From positions 124,001 through 188,000 of the forward strand of contig NZ_BMXU01000002.1 of the NCBI RefSeq assembly GCF_014651915.1: DNA of 64,000 bases, read 5' to 3'. The notes beneath the pieces were generated by a model that was not told where the DNA came from, searched no databases, and saw only the letters and a list, made by a program, of their open reading frames with translations. Shown one piece after another: positions 1 to 8,534 of this stretch. Source of the stretch: Parvularcula lutaonensis. Its GTDB lineage: Bacteria > Pseudomonadota > Alphaproteobacteria > Caulobacterales > Parvularculaceae. The first letter of the stretch is position 1. Each line of letters begins with the position of its first letter. A program made the translations under genes and the position numbers.

Positions 1-419
1 TTCTCCTGCGTCTCGATGCTCTCGGTCAGATCGACGCCGAGCTGGGCGAGGACCTCTGACGAGCCGGACTTTGACGTCACGGCGCGGCTGCCATGCTTGG
101 CCATGACCAGGCCCGCGCCTGCGCCGACGATCGCCACGGCCGTCGAGATGTTCACGGTGCTGATTCCGTCGCCGCCTGTGCCGCAGCAATCGATCGCACC
201 TTCTGGCGAAGCGATGTTCTTTGCACGGAGCTTCAGGAAGCGGATCGCGGCGAGCAGCTCCTCCGTCGTCTCGCCGCGCACGCGGAGGGCCGTCAGGAAG
301 GCTGCTGCCTGTTCGTCAGGGACACCTTCGTCAAAGATCGCCGTCAGGGCCGCTTCCATTTCGCGGGGGCGAAGTTCCTCGCCATCAACGGCTGCGCGGA
401 GGATATCGAGAAAGCTCAT
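1..419 (-). CDS. trpD: Anthranilate phosphoribosyltransferase, N-terminal part (cut by window edge)
   Basis: Transfers phosphoribose from PRPP to anthranilate, the second step of tryptophan synthesis, in the cytosol. Translating the minus strand from ATG at 419 gives MSFLDILRAAVDGEELRPRE and, further on, the PRPP-binding CGTGGDG motif (about residue 80) followed by KHGSRAVTSKSGSSEVL, which are hallmark TrpD motifs. About 139 residues are in the window; the C-terminal part lies beyond base 1. The ATG overlaps the trpG stop (ATGA), so the two are translationally coupled in the order trpE...trpG-trpD. No defect is visible. Confidence 0.93.
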   Translation of the reverse strand, partial: MSFLDILRAAVDGEELRPREMEAALTAIFDEGVPDEQAAAFLTALRVRGETTEELLAAIRFLKLRAKNIASPEGAIDCCGTGGDGISTVNISTAVAIVGAGAGLVMAKHGSRAVTSKSGSSEVLAQLGVDLTESIETQE

Positions 420-1009
420 GCTACTTCTGCCTTGATCCCGGCGAGGGCCAGGAAGTTGCCGAGCATCGTCGCGCCTGCAGGGGACAGATAGCTCTCAGGG
501 TGGAACTGGACGCCGTAGATCTCCTTGCCGATCACCTTCAGCGCCATGATCTCGCCGTCATCCTCCGCATGCGCCAGAACGTCGATGGTGTCAGGCACCG
601 ATGAAGGGTCAACGGTCAGGGAGTGGTAGCGGGTAGCCTCGAAGCGCTCGCCGATACCGGTGAAGAGCGGGTCGGCCTTGGCCGTCACGGTGCTGACCTT
701 GCCGTGCATCGGCTTGCGGGCACGGATGATCTTGGCGCCATGGGCCTGGGCGATCGACTGGTGACCGAGGCATACGCCGAAGAGCGGCACGTCCCTCTCC
801 GCTGCCAGCGCCACCATGTCGAGGCAGATGCCCGCCTGGTCGGGGTCACACGGTCCGGGCGACAGGATCACCGCCCGTGGGCGCAAGTCCATCGCCTGCT
901 CTGCAGACAACTCATCGTTGCGAATGACCTTGGACCGCCCGCCGAACGGGGCCAAAAGCTGGACGAGATTATAGGTGAAGCTGTCGTAGTTATCGACGAT
1001 CAGGATCAT
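416..1009 (-). CDS. trpG: Anthranilate synthase glutamine amidotransferase subunit
   Basis: Class I glutamine amidotransferase of 197 residues that supplies ammonia to TrpE for anthranilate formation. The start MILIVDNYDSFTYNLVQ is canonical for TrpG; the nucleophile lies in GVCLGHQSI (about residue 80) and the His/Glu pair in VQFHPES near residue 175. Starts further upstream are possible in the open frame but would add sequence with no family counterpart. The stop overlaps the trpD start. Its ATG (1007-1009) overlaps the ATG of the divergent gene at 1008, so the promoter or readthrough transcription must come from within or across that gene. Confidence 0.93.
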   Translation of the reverse strand: MILIVDNYDSFTYNLVQLLAPFGGRSKVIRNDELSAEQAMDLRPRAVILSPGPCDPDQAGICLDMVALAAERDVPLFGVCLGHQSIAQAHGAKIIRARKPMHGKVSTVTAKADPLFTGIGERFEATRYHSLTVDPSSVPDTIDVLAHAEDDGEIMALKVIGKEIYGVQFHPESYLSPAGATMLGNFLALAGIKAEVA

Positions 1010-1820
1010 GGTGCGAGGCCGGCGTAAAATCTGGGTGTTAGCAGCCGCAGCGCTGAGCGCAATTGCGCCTGCCCGCGCGGACGACCTTGACGCAGGCCGC
1101 GCGCCGATGCGGCTCGCAGCGGTGAGGGATGAGAGGCCCAAGGTCGCGATCGTCATCGATGATGTCGGCCTTGACTGGCGGCGCTTCCAGGCCGTGAACC
1201 GCCTGCCCATGCCGGTGACGATCGGGTTCCTGCCCTATGGCCCGGATGCCCAGGCGATGCTCGATTCCAAGGACCCGCGGCACGATGCGATCCTGCACCT
1301 TCCGATGGAGCCGCATCGCCGTAAGGAGGATGCGGGGCCTGACATGGTGCCGACCGGCGCGCCTGATGCCGTACGCGCGGCGCTCCACGCCAACCTTGCG
1401 AAGCTGACCGGTTTTTCGGGGGTCAACAACCACACCGGGAGCAAGACGACGGCCGACGAAACCGCCATGCGCATCGTCCTTTCGGAGCTCGAGGCCCGGG
1501 GGCTGTACTTCCTCGACAGCATGACGACACCGCGGACCAAGGCGAAACGGGTGAGTGCGACGACGGGGGCCACGGTGATCGAAGGCGATCTCTTTCTGGA
1601 TGGCGACTTCGGCAAGGGTGGCGAAAAGCATGTGCGGCGGCAGCTCAGGCGGCTGGAGAAGATTGCGGAGAAGCACGGCGAGGTGATCGCCATCGGGCAT
1701 CCCTACCCGGCCACCATTTCCGTGCTGAACGAATGGGCACTGGAGCGCGGCGCGGACCTGCAATTCGTCCGTGCGAAGGACCTCGCGGCAGAGGTGGAGC
1801 AGCGAGGGACCGGCTCCTAG
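1008..1820 (+). CDS. Divergent polysaccharide deacetylase family protein (YibQ/DUF610-like)
   Basis: A 270-residue protein of the divergent polysaccharide deacetylase family, an envelope protein whose exact substrate is not settled. An N-terminal signal peptide ends near ARA (residue 24). The NodB-like fold is indicated by KVAIVIDDVGLD (about 45-56), LHLPMEP, NNHTGSK and YFLDSMTT, and the late IAIGHPYP. In the family these carry the metal-binding Asp/His residues. It lies antisense between trpE and trpG: its start overlaps the trpG start and its 3' end overlaps the trpE stop by 4 bp. This placement is unusual for a tryptophan cluster. In other alphaproteobacteria the family often sits near ctpA and envC genes, which are not seen here. 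Confidence 0.85.
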   Translation: MVRGRRKIWVLAAAALSAIAPARADDLDAGRAPMRLAAVRDERPKVAIVIDDVGLDWRRFQAVNRLPMPVTIGFLPYGPDAQAMLDSKDPRHDAILHLPMEPHRRKEDAGPDMVPTGAPDAVRAALHANLAKLTGFSGVNNHTGSKTTADETAMRIVLSELEARGLYFLDSMTTPRTKAKRVSATTGATVIEGDLFLDGDFGKGGEKHVRRQLRRLEKIAEKHGEVIAIGHPYPATISVLNEWALERGADLQFVRAKDLAAEVEQRGTGS

Positions 1821-3325
1821 AGTTCGGCTTCGGCGGCCTTGATGAAGGCTTCCTTGATCGCGCGGCTCTTGGCTTCACACTCGGCAAGCTCCGCCAGCGG
1901 ATCGCTGTCATGGACGACGCCAGCGCCCGCCTGGATGTGGACCTCTCCGTCCTTCACCACCGCCATGCGCAAGCCGATGCAGCTGTCGAATTCTCCGTCC
2001 GCCCCGAAATACCCAATGGCACCGCCATAGGGTCCACGGGCGGAAACTTCGAGTTCGTCGATGATCTCCATCGCCCGGATCTTCGGCGCCCCGGTGAGCG
2101 TGCCTGCGGGGAAGCCGTTCAGCATCGCGTCGAGGGGCGTGAGGTCCTCGCGCAGCTCACCCGTCACATTCGACGTGATGTGCATGACGTGGCTGTAGCG
2201 CTCGACGACGAAGGTCTCTGTCGGCTTGACGGTGCCGAGCTTCGATGAGCGCCCGACATCGTTCCGTCCGAGGTCGAGGAGCATCAGGTGCTCCGCCCTC
2301 TCCTTCTGGTCGGCAAGAAGTTCGGTTTCGAGGGCGAGATCCTCCTCGCGGGTCCTGCCGCGGGGGCGCGTCCCGGCGATAGGGCGGATCGTGACTTCTC
2401 CATGGCGTACACGGACGAGGATCTCGGGGCTTGCACCCAGCAAGGTCGCGGGTTCGAAATTGAGATAGAAAAGGAACGGGGACGGATTGATCCGCCTGAG
2501 CTGGCGGTAGGCGTCGAGAGGGCGGCCATCATACTTCGCCGAATAGCGTTGGCTGAGAACCACCTGGAAAATGTCACCGGCAGCGATGTAGTCCTTCGCC
2601 CGTTTCACCGCGTCGAGATAGGCTTCGGGCGTCATGTTTGACTGAAAGTCGGGCGCTGCCACCCTTTCGCCGGTGGTGTCCTCCAGAGGCGCGCGCAGGC
2701 GGGCGAGGCAATCGTCAAGCCGGGTCTCGGCAGCCCTGTACGCGTCTTCGGCGGACAGGCCCTCACCCGGTCGAGCCGTGGTGACGAGGACGACTTCACG
2801 CTTAACGCTGTCAAAGGTCGCGACCACGGTCGGACGGATGAGATAGGCGTCAGGCAGGCCCAGCGTGTCTTCGGGCTTGTCAGGCAGCCGCTCGGCATAG
2901 CGCACGAAGTCATAGGCGAAATAGCCGAAGAGCCCAGAGGCCATGGGCGGCAGGTCCTGCTCCACCGCTTCGGCCATGTGGGCGCGGTCAGCGGCGATCA
3001 GCTGACGGAGCGACGCGATGGCCTCGCGCCCTCTCTCCAGCACCTCTCCGTCAGCGCCGAGATACTCAGCCTGGTTGTCCTTGCACCGCCAGATGCGGTC
3101 GGGCTCCATCCCGATGGTGGAATAGCGGCCGAGCTGCTCTCCGCCCTCGACCGACTCGAGAAGGAACGAGCCCGGACGATCGCCGGTCAGCTTGAGATAG
3201 GCCGAGAGCGGCGTTTCGAGGTCACCGATCGTGCGGCGGTAAAGAAGCTGCGGCCGACCCTGCTCGAACCCTTCGCGGAAGGTTTCGAAGGACGGCTGCA
3301 GCTTCCGGAAACTCTCTGAGGTCAC
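1817..3325 (-). CDS. trpE: Anthranilate synthase component I
   Basis: 502-residue chorismate-binding subunit that makes anthranilate from chorismate with TrpG. The regulatory tryptophan-site motif LLESVEGGE is seen near residue 55, and the catalytic domain shows GDIFQVVLSQRY, IAGTRPRG, HLMLLDLGRNDVGR, FPAGTLTGAPK and GGAIGYFG in the expected order. The start is GTG, overlapping the ppiD stop (GTGA), which makes trpE translationally coupled to ppiD. The ppiD-trpE junction is common in alphaproteobacteria. The Trp-site motif suggests feedback inhibition; no Trp leader peptide is seen because there is no gap upstream. Confidence 0.96.
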   Translation of the reverse strand: MTSESFRKLQPSFETFREGFEQGRPQLLYRRTIGDLETPLSAYLKLTGDRPGSFLLESVEGGEQLGRYSTIGMEPDRIWRCKDNQAEYLGADGEVLERGREAIASLRQLIAADRAHMAEAVEQDLPPMASGLFGYFAYDFVRYAERLPDKPEDTLGLPDAYLIRPTVVATFDSVKREVVLVTTARPGEGLSAEDAYRAAETRLDDCLARLRAPLEDTTGERVAAPDFQSNMTPEAYLDAVKRAKDYIAAGDIFQVVLSQRYSAKYDGRPLDAYRQLRRINPSPFLFYLNFEPATLLGASPEILVRVRHGEVTIRPIAGTRPRGRTREEDLALETELLADQKERAEHLMLLDLGRNDVGRSSKLGTVKPTETFVVERYSHVMHITSNVTGELREDLTPLDAMLNGFPAGTLTGAPKIRAMEIIDELEVSARGPYGGAIGYFGADGEFDSCIGLRMAVVKDGEVHIQAGAGVVHDSDPLAELAECEAKSRAIKEAFIKAAEAEL

Positions 3326-5178
3326 GGCTGGTCGCGACCGAAGGCGCGCGCGATCTGGCTTGGGTTCTGCTTGACCTCGACGTCTTCCTCGATGGCGAAA
3401 AGATAGGCCTGGTTCAGCTCACCCGCGATCTGCTGGCCGAACTGGGCGGAAAGCTGCGGCAGGACCGGCTGGACCGCAGAACTGTCAGCATAGCTCACAT
3501 TGGTCACCTCGATGACCTGAACGGCTGGCTCGCCCTCCACCGGGACGCTGCCAAGCTCGCCAATAGCGAGGTCGAAAGCCTTTGCCAGCACGGGCTGGGG
3601 CAGCTTCGGCTCCTGGTCGATGAGGGAGACGGTTTCGGTCTGGACCGTGGCGCCAAGCTCCTCCGCCACGGCGGAGAAAGTCTTGCCCTCGGCCATGCCA
3701 GCCTGGAAACGCGCAAGGATCTCATCAGCGGCGGAAGCCCTTTTCTCGGCCTCCAGCTTGGCGACGACCTGGTCGCGCACTTCGGAAAGAGGGATCGGCT
3801 GCGGCGGTGTGATGTCTTCGACGGCAACGAAGCCATAGCCGTCATTGAGGCGGATCGGCGGACTCTCCTCCCCTTCTGAAAGCAGGAAGCCCTCACGGCC
3901 GAGTTCCTGGGGAATGTTCGCGATCGAGCCGAAGCGGGTGAAGAGTTCGCGGTCCACCGGGCCTTCTGTCCGCGCTTCAAGGCCCACGGCCTCGGCAGCC
4001 TCGGCAAGGCTTGCCCCGGTATCGCGCGCCTCTTCGACACCTTCGACGAGCTCGAGGATACGACGGTCGGCAATCTCGGCCCGGAGTTCAGCCTCGAGTT
4101 CGTCACGGAGGTCTTCGAGGCTTGGGCCTTGCGCCTCTTTGACATCCGTGACCTCGGCATAAACGACACCGAAGCCGGTGGCGATCGGTCCCACGAGCGC
4201 GCCTTCTTCCGCCGCGAAGACAGCCTCGCCAAGCTCTTCGTTGATGAAATCACTTTGGCGCTGGTCTTCCAGCACCGTGACGGTGCCGCCCGTGGCCTGC
4301 TGGATCGCATCGATGCCGCCTTCCGCCGCGGCCGCTGCTCCATCAGCCTGGGCCTGCGGAACGAGGATTTGACGGATCGACCGGGTCTCACCGGCTGCAA
4401 GCGCACCAGCCCTCACATTGAAGAGCTGCTCGATCTCCTCGTCCGACACGTCGATCGAGTCAGTGACGGCGGATTCGTCGATCGTGAGGACAGTCAGGGT
4501 GCGGAATTCAGGGGTTTGGTAGCTCTCGATATCGGCCTGGTAGCTCGCCTCGATTTCTTCCTCGGTCGGCTCGGCTTCGGCGGCATCCGCCGGGACGGTG
4601 GCCACCTGCACCTGGCGATTCTCGAACTGGCGAAGGATGAGCAGCCGGGTCAGCTCCTCGGGCGCGGCAACCGGCTGGGCCACAGCATCGGCAAGCTGCA
4701 GGCGGAGGATTTCGGCGGCGATCTGGTCGCGGAAACCCGGCAGGGTGAGGCCGGCGCTCTGGAGATAAAGGCCAAGCCGCTGGCGGTCGAAACGGCCGGT
4801 GGACGGGTCGGCCAGACCGTCGATCTGCTCGATATATTGCTGGACCACCGAGTCCGGCACGGCGAGGCCGAGGCGACGCGCTTCCTCTTCGAGAAGGGCC
4901 TGCGCGGTGAGAATTTCGATCACCTGCTGGTCGAGGCCCTGGGCCAGCGCCTGTTCGCGGGTGACATTGGGGTTCTGCGCCTGGACCTGGCGCAGGCGAG
5001 TGGAGAACTCCTGTTCGACCTCCTGCGCCGAGATTTCCTGAGAGCCGACCTTGATGGCCGCGGAACCGCCGAAATTCTCCAGCGCAGGCACACCGAACAC
5101 GCCGAACGCTGCCACGAGCAGGATGATGAAGATCCACCGGCCCGGGCCTTCGAGCATTCCACGGAAAAATTTCAGCAC
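3322..5178 (-). CDS. ppiD: Peptidyl-prolyl isomerase, PpiD/SurA-N type, periplasmic membrane-anchored
   Basis: Folding factor of the periplasm, 618 residues with the GTG start at 5178 (VLKFFRGMLEGPGRW). One transmembrane anchor spans about residues 14-34 (WIFIILLVAAFGVFGVPAL); the rest is periplasmic with a SurA-type N-terminal helical domain, a parvulin-like middle (EFRTLTVLTIDE...IRQILVP) and a long acidic C-terminal part. A GAAAGG ribosome site lies about 10 bases upstream. The open frame runs further upstream into the tpiA antisense, but that extension has no family counterpart. The parvulin motif is divergent, as is common for alphaproteobacterial PpiD, so isomerase activity is uncertain. 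Confidence 0.88.
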   Translation of the reverse strand: MLKFFRGMLEGPGRWIFIILLVAAFGVFGVPALENFGGSAAIKVGSQEISAQEVEQEFSTRLRQVQAQNPNVTREQALAQGLDQQVIEILTAQALLEEEARRLGLAVPDSVVQQYIEQIDGLADPSTGRFDRQRLGLYLQSAGLTLPGFRDQIAAEILRLQLADAVAQPVAAPEELTRLLILRQFENRQVQVATVPADAAEAEPTEEEIEASYQADIESYQTPEFRTLTVLTIDESAVTDSIDVSDEEIEQLFNVRAGALAAGETRSIRQILVPQAQADGAAAAAEGGIDAIQQATGGTVTVLEDQRQSDFINEELGEAVFAAEEGALVGPIATGFGVVYAEVTDVKEAQGPSLEDLRDELEAELRAEIADRRILELVEGVEEARDTGASLAEAAEAVGLEARTEGPVDRELFTRFGSIANIPQELGREGFLLSEGEESPPIRLNDGYGFVAVEDITPPQPIPLSEVRDQVVAKLEAEKRASAADEILARFQAGMAEGKTFSAVAEELGATVQTETVSLIDQEPKLPQPVLAKAFDLAIGELGSVPVEGEPAVQVIEVTNVSYADSSAVQPVLPQLSAQFGQQIAGELNQAYLFAIEEDVEVKQNPSQIARAFGRDQP

Positions 5179-5280
5179 GTTGAGACTGCCTTTCGCTGGT
5201 CGTAACGGAGCGTTTGTGATGAAGGCGCAGGGTTTGCAAGCCGGAGAGCTTGCCACACACGGGCCCCGAGGGAGGAACTT
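5179..5280. promoter_or_regulatory. Divergent intergenic region between ppiD and tpiA
   Basis: About 100 bases separate the ppiD-trpE transcript from the tpiA-hydrolase-secG transcript, so both promoters should lie here. GAGGGAGGAACTT just before the tpiA ATG is its ribosome site. I cannot point to convincing -35/-10 boxes. Confidence 0.4.
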
Positions 5281-5979
5281 ATGGCGCTCATCGTAGGGAA
5301 TTGGAAGATGAACGGCCTGCGTTCGTCGCTCGCGGAAGCGAGGCGGATCGCGGAGGGAGCGCCCGACGGCCATGACCTCGCCATCTGCCCTCCGGCGACG
5401 CTTCTTTGGGCTATGAGCGAGGCACTGGAAGGCAGCGCGGTGAAGACCGGCGGGCAAGACTGCCACCCGAAGGAGAGCGGGGCCCATACAGGCCGGATCT
5501 CCGCCGAGATGATCGCTGACGCCGGTGCCAGCTACTGCATCGTCGGCCACTCCGAATGCCGCGAGGAATGCGGCGATACCGACGACATCCTCGCGGCCAA
5601 GCTGGCTGCGGTCCTCCGCGCGGGTCTCGTGCCGATATTCTGCGTCGGGGAAAGCCTCGAAACCCGCGAAGCGGGCGAGGCCGTGAGCTTCGTCACGGCC
5701 CAGCTGGGCGTCGTCATGGACCTCGCTGAAAAGGTCGTCGTGGCGTATGAGCCGATCTGGGCTATCGGGACGGGCAAGGTGCCGGGCGTCGATGACATTG
5801 CAGAGATGCACCAGGCCATGCGCGACCGGCTGGGTGAGACGACCCCGCTTCTCTATGGTGGCTCGGTCAAGCCCGGGAACGCTTCGGAGATCCTTGCCGT
5901 TCCCCATGTTGGCGGTGCGCTTGTCGGCGGGGCCAGCCTGAAAGCAGACGACTTTCTGGGGATTGCCCGAGCAGGCTGA
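5281..5979 (+). CDS. tpiA: Triose-phosphate isomerase
   Basis: Interconverts dihydroxyacetone phosphate and glyceraldehyde 3-phosphate. At 232 residues it is slightly short for the family (about 250). Present are the N-terminal GNWKMNG with catalytic Lys, GHSE with catalytic His (about residue 89), the AYEPIWAIGTGK signature with catalytic Glu and flexible loop, and LLYGGSVKPGN plus GGALVGGASL for phosphate binding. The usual GHSERR is GHSECRE here, so the second motif arginine is a cysteine. A strong Shine-Dalgarno sequence precedes the ATG, and the stop overlaps the next start (TGATG). Confidence 0.95.
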   Translation: MALIVGNWKMNGLRSSLAEARRIAEGAPDGHDLAICPPATLLWAMSEALEGSAVKTGGQDCHPKESGAHTGRISAEMIADAGASYCIVGHSECREECGDTDDILAAKLAAVLRAGLVPIFCVGESLETREAGEAVSFVTAQLGVVMDLAEKVVVAYEPIWAIGTGKVPGVDDIAEMHQAMRDRLGETTPLLYGGSVKPGNASEILAVPHVGGALVGGASLKADDFLGIARAG

Positions 5980-7001
5980 TGACACCGACCTTCTTCGTTC
6001 TCACGACTTTCGCGCTTTTGGTTGCGGTGGTCCTGTTCAGCTTCTGGCAGGACCGCCACGTGACCCGAGTGCGCCCGCCCGCGGGACATTTCGTGGACAC
6101 GGCCGAGGGCAAGGTGCACCTCATCACCCGCGGCGAGGGCAAGGGCGACAAGCTGCCCGTGGTCATGCTCCACGGCAGTTTCACCAACGCCCTCGACATG
6201 GATATCGACCTTGCAGGCAAGCTCGCGAAAGACCGGCAGGTGATCCTGCCCGACCGCCCAGGACATGGGTTCTCTGATCGCGGGCCGGACAGCTGGCGCG
6301 TTGATGTGCAGGTCGCGGCCATGCGCGAAGCGGTGAAGAAGCAGGGGGCGGACCGCTATGTCCTCTGCGGCCAGAGCTACGGTGCCGCCACGGCTCTTGT
6401 CTGGGCCCTCGCCTATCCGGAAGACGTTGCCGGCCTCGTCCTTGTCGCCCCCGTGACCCACCCGTGGCCCTACGGGGTCCGCTGGTACATCCGGATGGGC
6501 AACAATCCGCGCTATGGGTGGCTCTTCAGGCGCAGCTTCATCGCGCTTTATTCCCGCTATGGCGCCCCGCGCGGGGTCGCCCGCGCGCTCAGGGGCTGCA
6601 AGGCCGCGCCCTATTATTATGAGCGCTCACGCACCGCGCTCAGCTTCCGGGCTGCGGAGTTCCACTGGAACGCGCAGGATATCTGCCGCCTCTACGAGCA
6701 GCTCGTGCCGATGGAAGGGCTCTACCCCAAGATCAAAGTGCCCACCGAGGTGGTCGCGGGAACCCACGACCTCACGGTCATCCTGCCCATCCACGGGCGG
6801 CGCCTTGCGGACCAGCTTCCCGACTGCAATCTCGACATCATCGACGGCGGCGGCCATGCGCTGCACCATTCCCATCCGGAAAGATGTCTGGACGCCATCG
6901 ATCGAGTCGATCAGCGGCTTGAAATGGCAGCCCGCTCGCCGTTAGAGAGCGCGCTCCGGGCGATCACTGCGGTCTTCCCGCAGCGCACCGCCACCAAATA
7001 G
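5979..7001 (+). CDS. Membrane-anchored alpha/beta hydrolase
   Basis: 340-residue alpha/beta-fold hydrolase with an N-terminal hydrophobic segment (about 3-22) that may anchor it to the inner membrane. The fold is shown by VVMLHGSFTNA (oxyanion loop), LPDRPGHGFSD, the nucleophile elbow CGQSYGAA near residue 128, an acid in AGTHDLTV and a late GGGHALHH carrying the histidine. Substrate unknown. Its start overlaps the tpiA stop, and secG follows 8 bases downstream, so it is part of a tpiA-hydrolase-secG transcript. Confidence 0.85.
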   Translation: MTPTFFVLTTFALLVAVVLFSFWQDRHVTRVRPPAGHFVDTAEGKVHLITRGEGKGDKLPVVMLHGSFTNALDMDIDLAGKLAKDRQVILPDRPGHGFSDRGPDSWRVDVQVAAMREAVKKQGADRYVLCGQSYGAATALVWALAYPEDVAGLVLVAPVTHPWPYGVRWYIRMGNNPRYGWLFRRSFIALYSRYGAPRGVARALRGCKAAPYYYERSRTALSFRAAEFHWNAQDICRLYEQLVPMEGLYPKIKVPTEVVAGTHDLTVILPIHGRRLADQLPDCNLDIIDGGGHALHHSHPERCLDAIDRVDQRLEMAARSPLESALRAITAVFPQRTATK

Positions 7002-7009
7002 GATACGAC

Positions 7010-7438
7010 ATGGCCGCCGTCATTCTCACCATTCAGGTTCTCATCGTGCTCGCGCTCATCGGCGTGGTGCTGCTGCAGCGCTCCGACGGCGCCGGCGGCC
7101 TCGGCATGGGCGGCGGCGGTGGCGGCATGATGTCGGCCCGCGGCGCGGCCAATGCGTTGACCCGGGCGACGTCGATCCTTGCCGCGCTGTTCTTTGCGAA
7201 CTCGCTGATCTTCTCCCTCGTCTTCCGCGACGACACCGGAGAGGTCGACTTCCTGCCAGAGCAGGAACAGCAGGAGCTCCGCGACGACGATTTCTCCGAC
7301 TTCCTGTCCACCGAGGAAGCGGCGCGGACGGACGACGCCTTTACCCTGCCCGACGATCTGGGTGTCGGTGAGACCGCTCCGGCGGAAGAGGGCCCCGAAG
7401 AAGCGCCTGCACCAAAGACGGACGAGCCGCAGCGCTAG
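7010..7438 (+). CDS. secG: Preprotein translocase subunit SecG
   Basis: Inner-membrane SecYEG accessory subunit. The 142-residue protein has two hydrophobic helices (about 4-22 and 54-72) joined by LLQRSDGAGGLGMGGGGGGM, the typical SecG glycine-rich cytosolic loop. The C-terminal tail of about 65 residues is acidic and Pro/Glu-rich, a common alphaproteobacterial extension. tpiA-secG linkage is widespread in bacteria. The last 4 bases overlap the convergent glycosyltransferase stop. Confidence 0.93.
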   Translation: MAAVILTIQVLIVLALIGVVLLQRSDGAGGLGMGGGGGGMMSARGAANALTRATSILAALFFANSLIFSLVFRDDTGEVDFLPEQEQQELRDDDFSDFLSTEEAARTDDAFTLPDDLGVGETAPAEEGPEEAPAPKTDEPQR

Positions 7439-8262
7439 GCGTTGGGCTTTCGCGTCGCTGCCTTCAGCAGCCCGGAAGCCACCGAGCGCAAGGGCTTCGC
7501 CAACGCTCCGGGCAGCGGGCCCTTGGGGTCGCGCTCCAGCATCCAGCGATAGGCCGTCTCCGGCCCGATCTCCGCAGGATCGACGCCCAGCTTGTGGGAG
7601 AGCTTCACCAGCGGGGTGGCTGCGGTGCCGGCGATCAGCTTTTCCTTCAGGCCCGGCGGGTTGAGGAGGCGCTTCTGGGCGGGCGTGAAGATATGCGGGC
7701 CACGGGCGGTGATGTAGGTGCAGGCGTCCCAGGCCTCGCGGAATTCCGGGTCTTGGTGATAGAGCTCCTTGAACAGCCCGTGGAACCAGAAATAGATGTG
7801 CCGCTCGGACCGTCCGTCCCAGTACCGAACCGTGGCGTCGCGCCATTTGGTGGCAATCGCATTGCCCGGATGCCCGGCGAGGAACCAGCTCGACAGCTTC
7901 CGGTCAGCGCCGGGGTCGGCGAAGGCGAAGAACCCGCCCTTGGCGGCATCGTCGATCCACTCCGACAGCGGGCGCAGGCAGTAGGCCGTGGCATCGGCCC
8001 AGACCCCGCCATGGGCGATGATCAGCTCCACACGGAGGAGGTTCGACACCGCCTCAAGGGGCTGGCCTTCGTCCAGCATACGCTGGATCACGCTGGGGTC
8101 GGCAAGATGCTCGGCGATCGTCTCCGCCGTCAGCAGGCGGATGTCCCAGTCGGGATTGTGCGCCTTCCAGCTCTTAACGCAGGGGCCGACAACCTCCGGC
8201 GCCTGGTCCCAGCCCTGGGCCCAGAACATCCACAGAATTCGCGGTACACGCGGCGCGCCCAT
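7435..8262 (-). CDS. Capsular-polysaccharide/GT32-type glycosyltransferase
   Basis: 275-residue glycosyltransferase of the DXD sugar-binding type. The N-terminus PRILWMFWAQGWDQAP and SWKAHNPDWDIRLL match the GT32/Caps_synth pattern, and GGVWADATAYCLRPL near residue 85-99 carries the DXD-like WADA motif that binds the sugar nucleotide. No signal peptide or membrane segment, so it is probably cytosolic or peripheral. Acceptor unknown; no polysaccharide cluster surrounds it. GAGGGG lies about 10 bases before the ATG. It marks the left core-genome boundary of the AT-rich insert. Confidence 0.82.
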   Translation of the reverse strand: MGAPRVPRILWMFWAQGWDQAPEVVGPCVKSWKAHNPDWDIRLLTAETIAEHLADPSVIQRMLDEGQPLEAVSNLLRVELIIAHGGVWADATAYCLRPLSEWIDDAAKGGFFAFADPGADRKLSSWFLAGHPGNAIATKWRDATVRYWDGRSERHIYFWFHGLFKELYHQDPEFREAWDACTYITARGPHIFTPAQKRLLNPPGLKEKLIAGTAATPLVKLSHKLGVDPAEIGPETAYRWMLERDPKGPLPGALAKPLRSVASGLLKAATRKPNA

Positions 8263-8385
8263 GCAGGAGGTCCCCTCTTCGACGCGCGAGATTTAGGGGA
8301 GAAGATTTAAGAGTAAGAGTCTTTCTTGGGCGCTACCGTCGGCCTGACCGGCCTCCTATTTGAGCGCCGGCCCGGAGCCTTTGTT

Positions 8386-8413
8386 TGCGCTACCGCTTCG
8401 CTTTGTGAGCGCA
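8386..8413 (+). repeat. Stem-loop repeat, copy A
   Basis: TGCGCT (8386-8391) pairs with AGCGCA (8408-8413) around a 16-base loop that contains CCGCTTCGCT. A second element at 46744-46771 has the same loop length and 13 of 16 matching loop bases, but a different stem (TGTCCT/AGGACA). Confidence 0.6.
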
Positions 8414-8500
8414 GGCGCTTGCGTGCTGGCTGCTTTCGCGGCGGCACTCAGCGGCGACAGGCGCTTTGCCGGGGCCAAGCACCCGCGCTCCTGCGCGGCG

Positions 8501-8534
8501 CGCTCATATAGCGAACGCGAGTGAGCGGTAGCGC
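8501..8534 (-). repeat. Inverted partial copy of the stem-loop repeat
   Basis: AGCGGTAGCGC at 8524-8534 is the exact reverse complement of GCGCTACCGCT at 8387-8397. Read on the minus strand, the element continues to TTCGCTATATGAGCGC, resembling the right side of copy A. The two copies bracket about 150 bases. Confidence 0.5.

Noticed and set aside
5179-5985. Long 5' extension of the ppiD frame
   Set aside because: Runs antisense through tpiA and lacks similarity to PpiD; GTG 5178 gives the family N-terminus.
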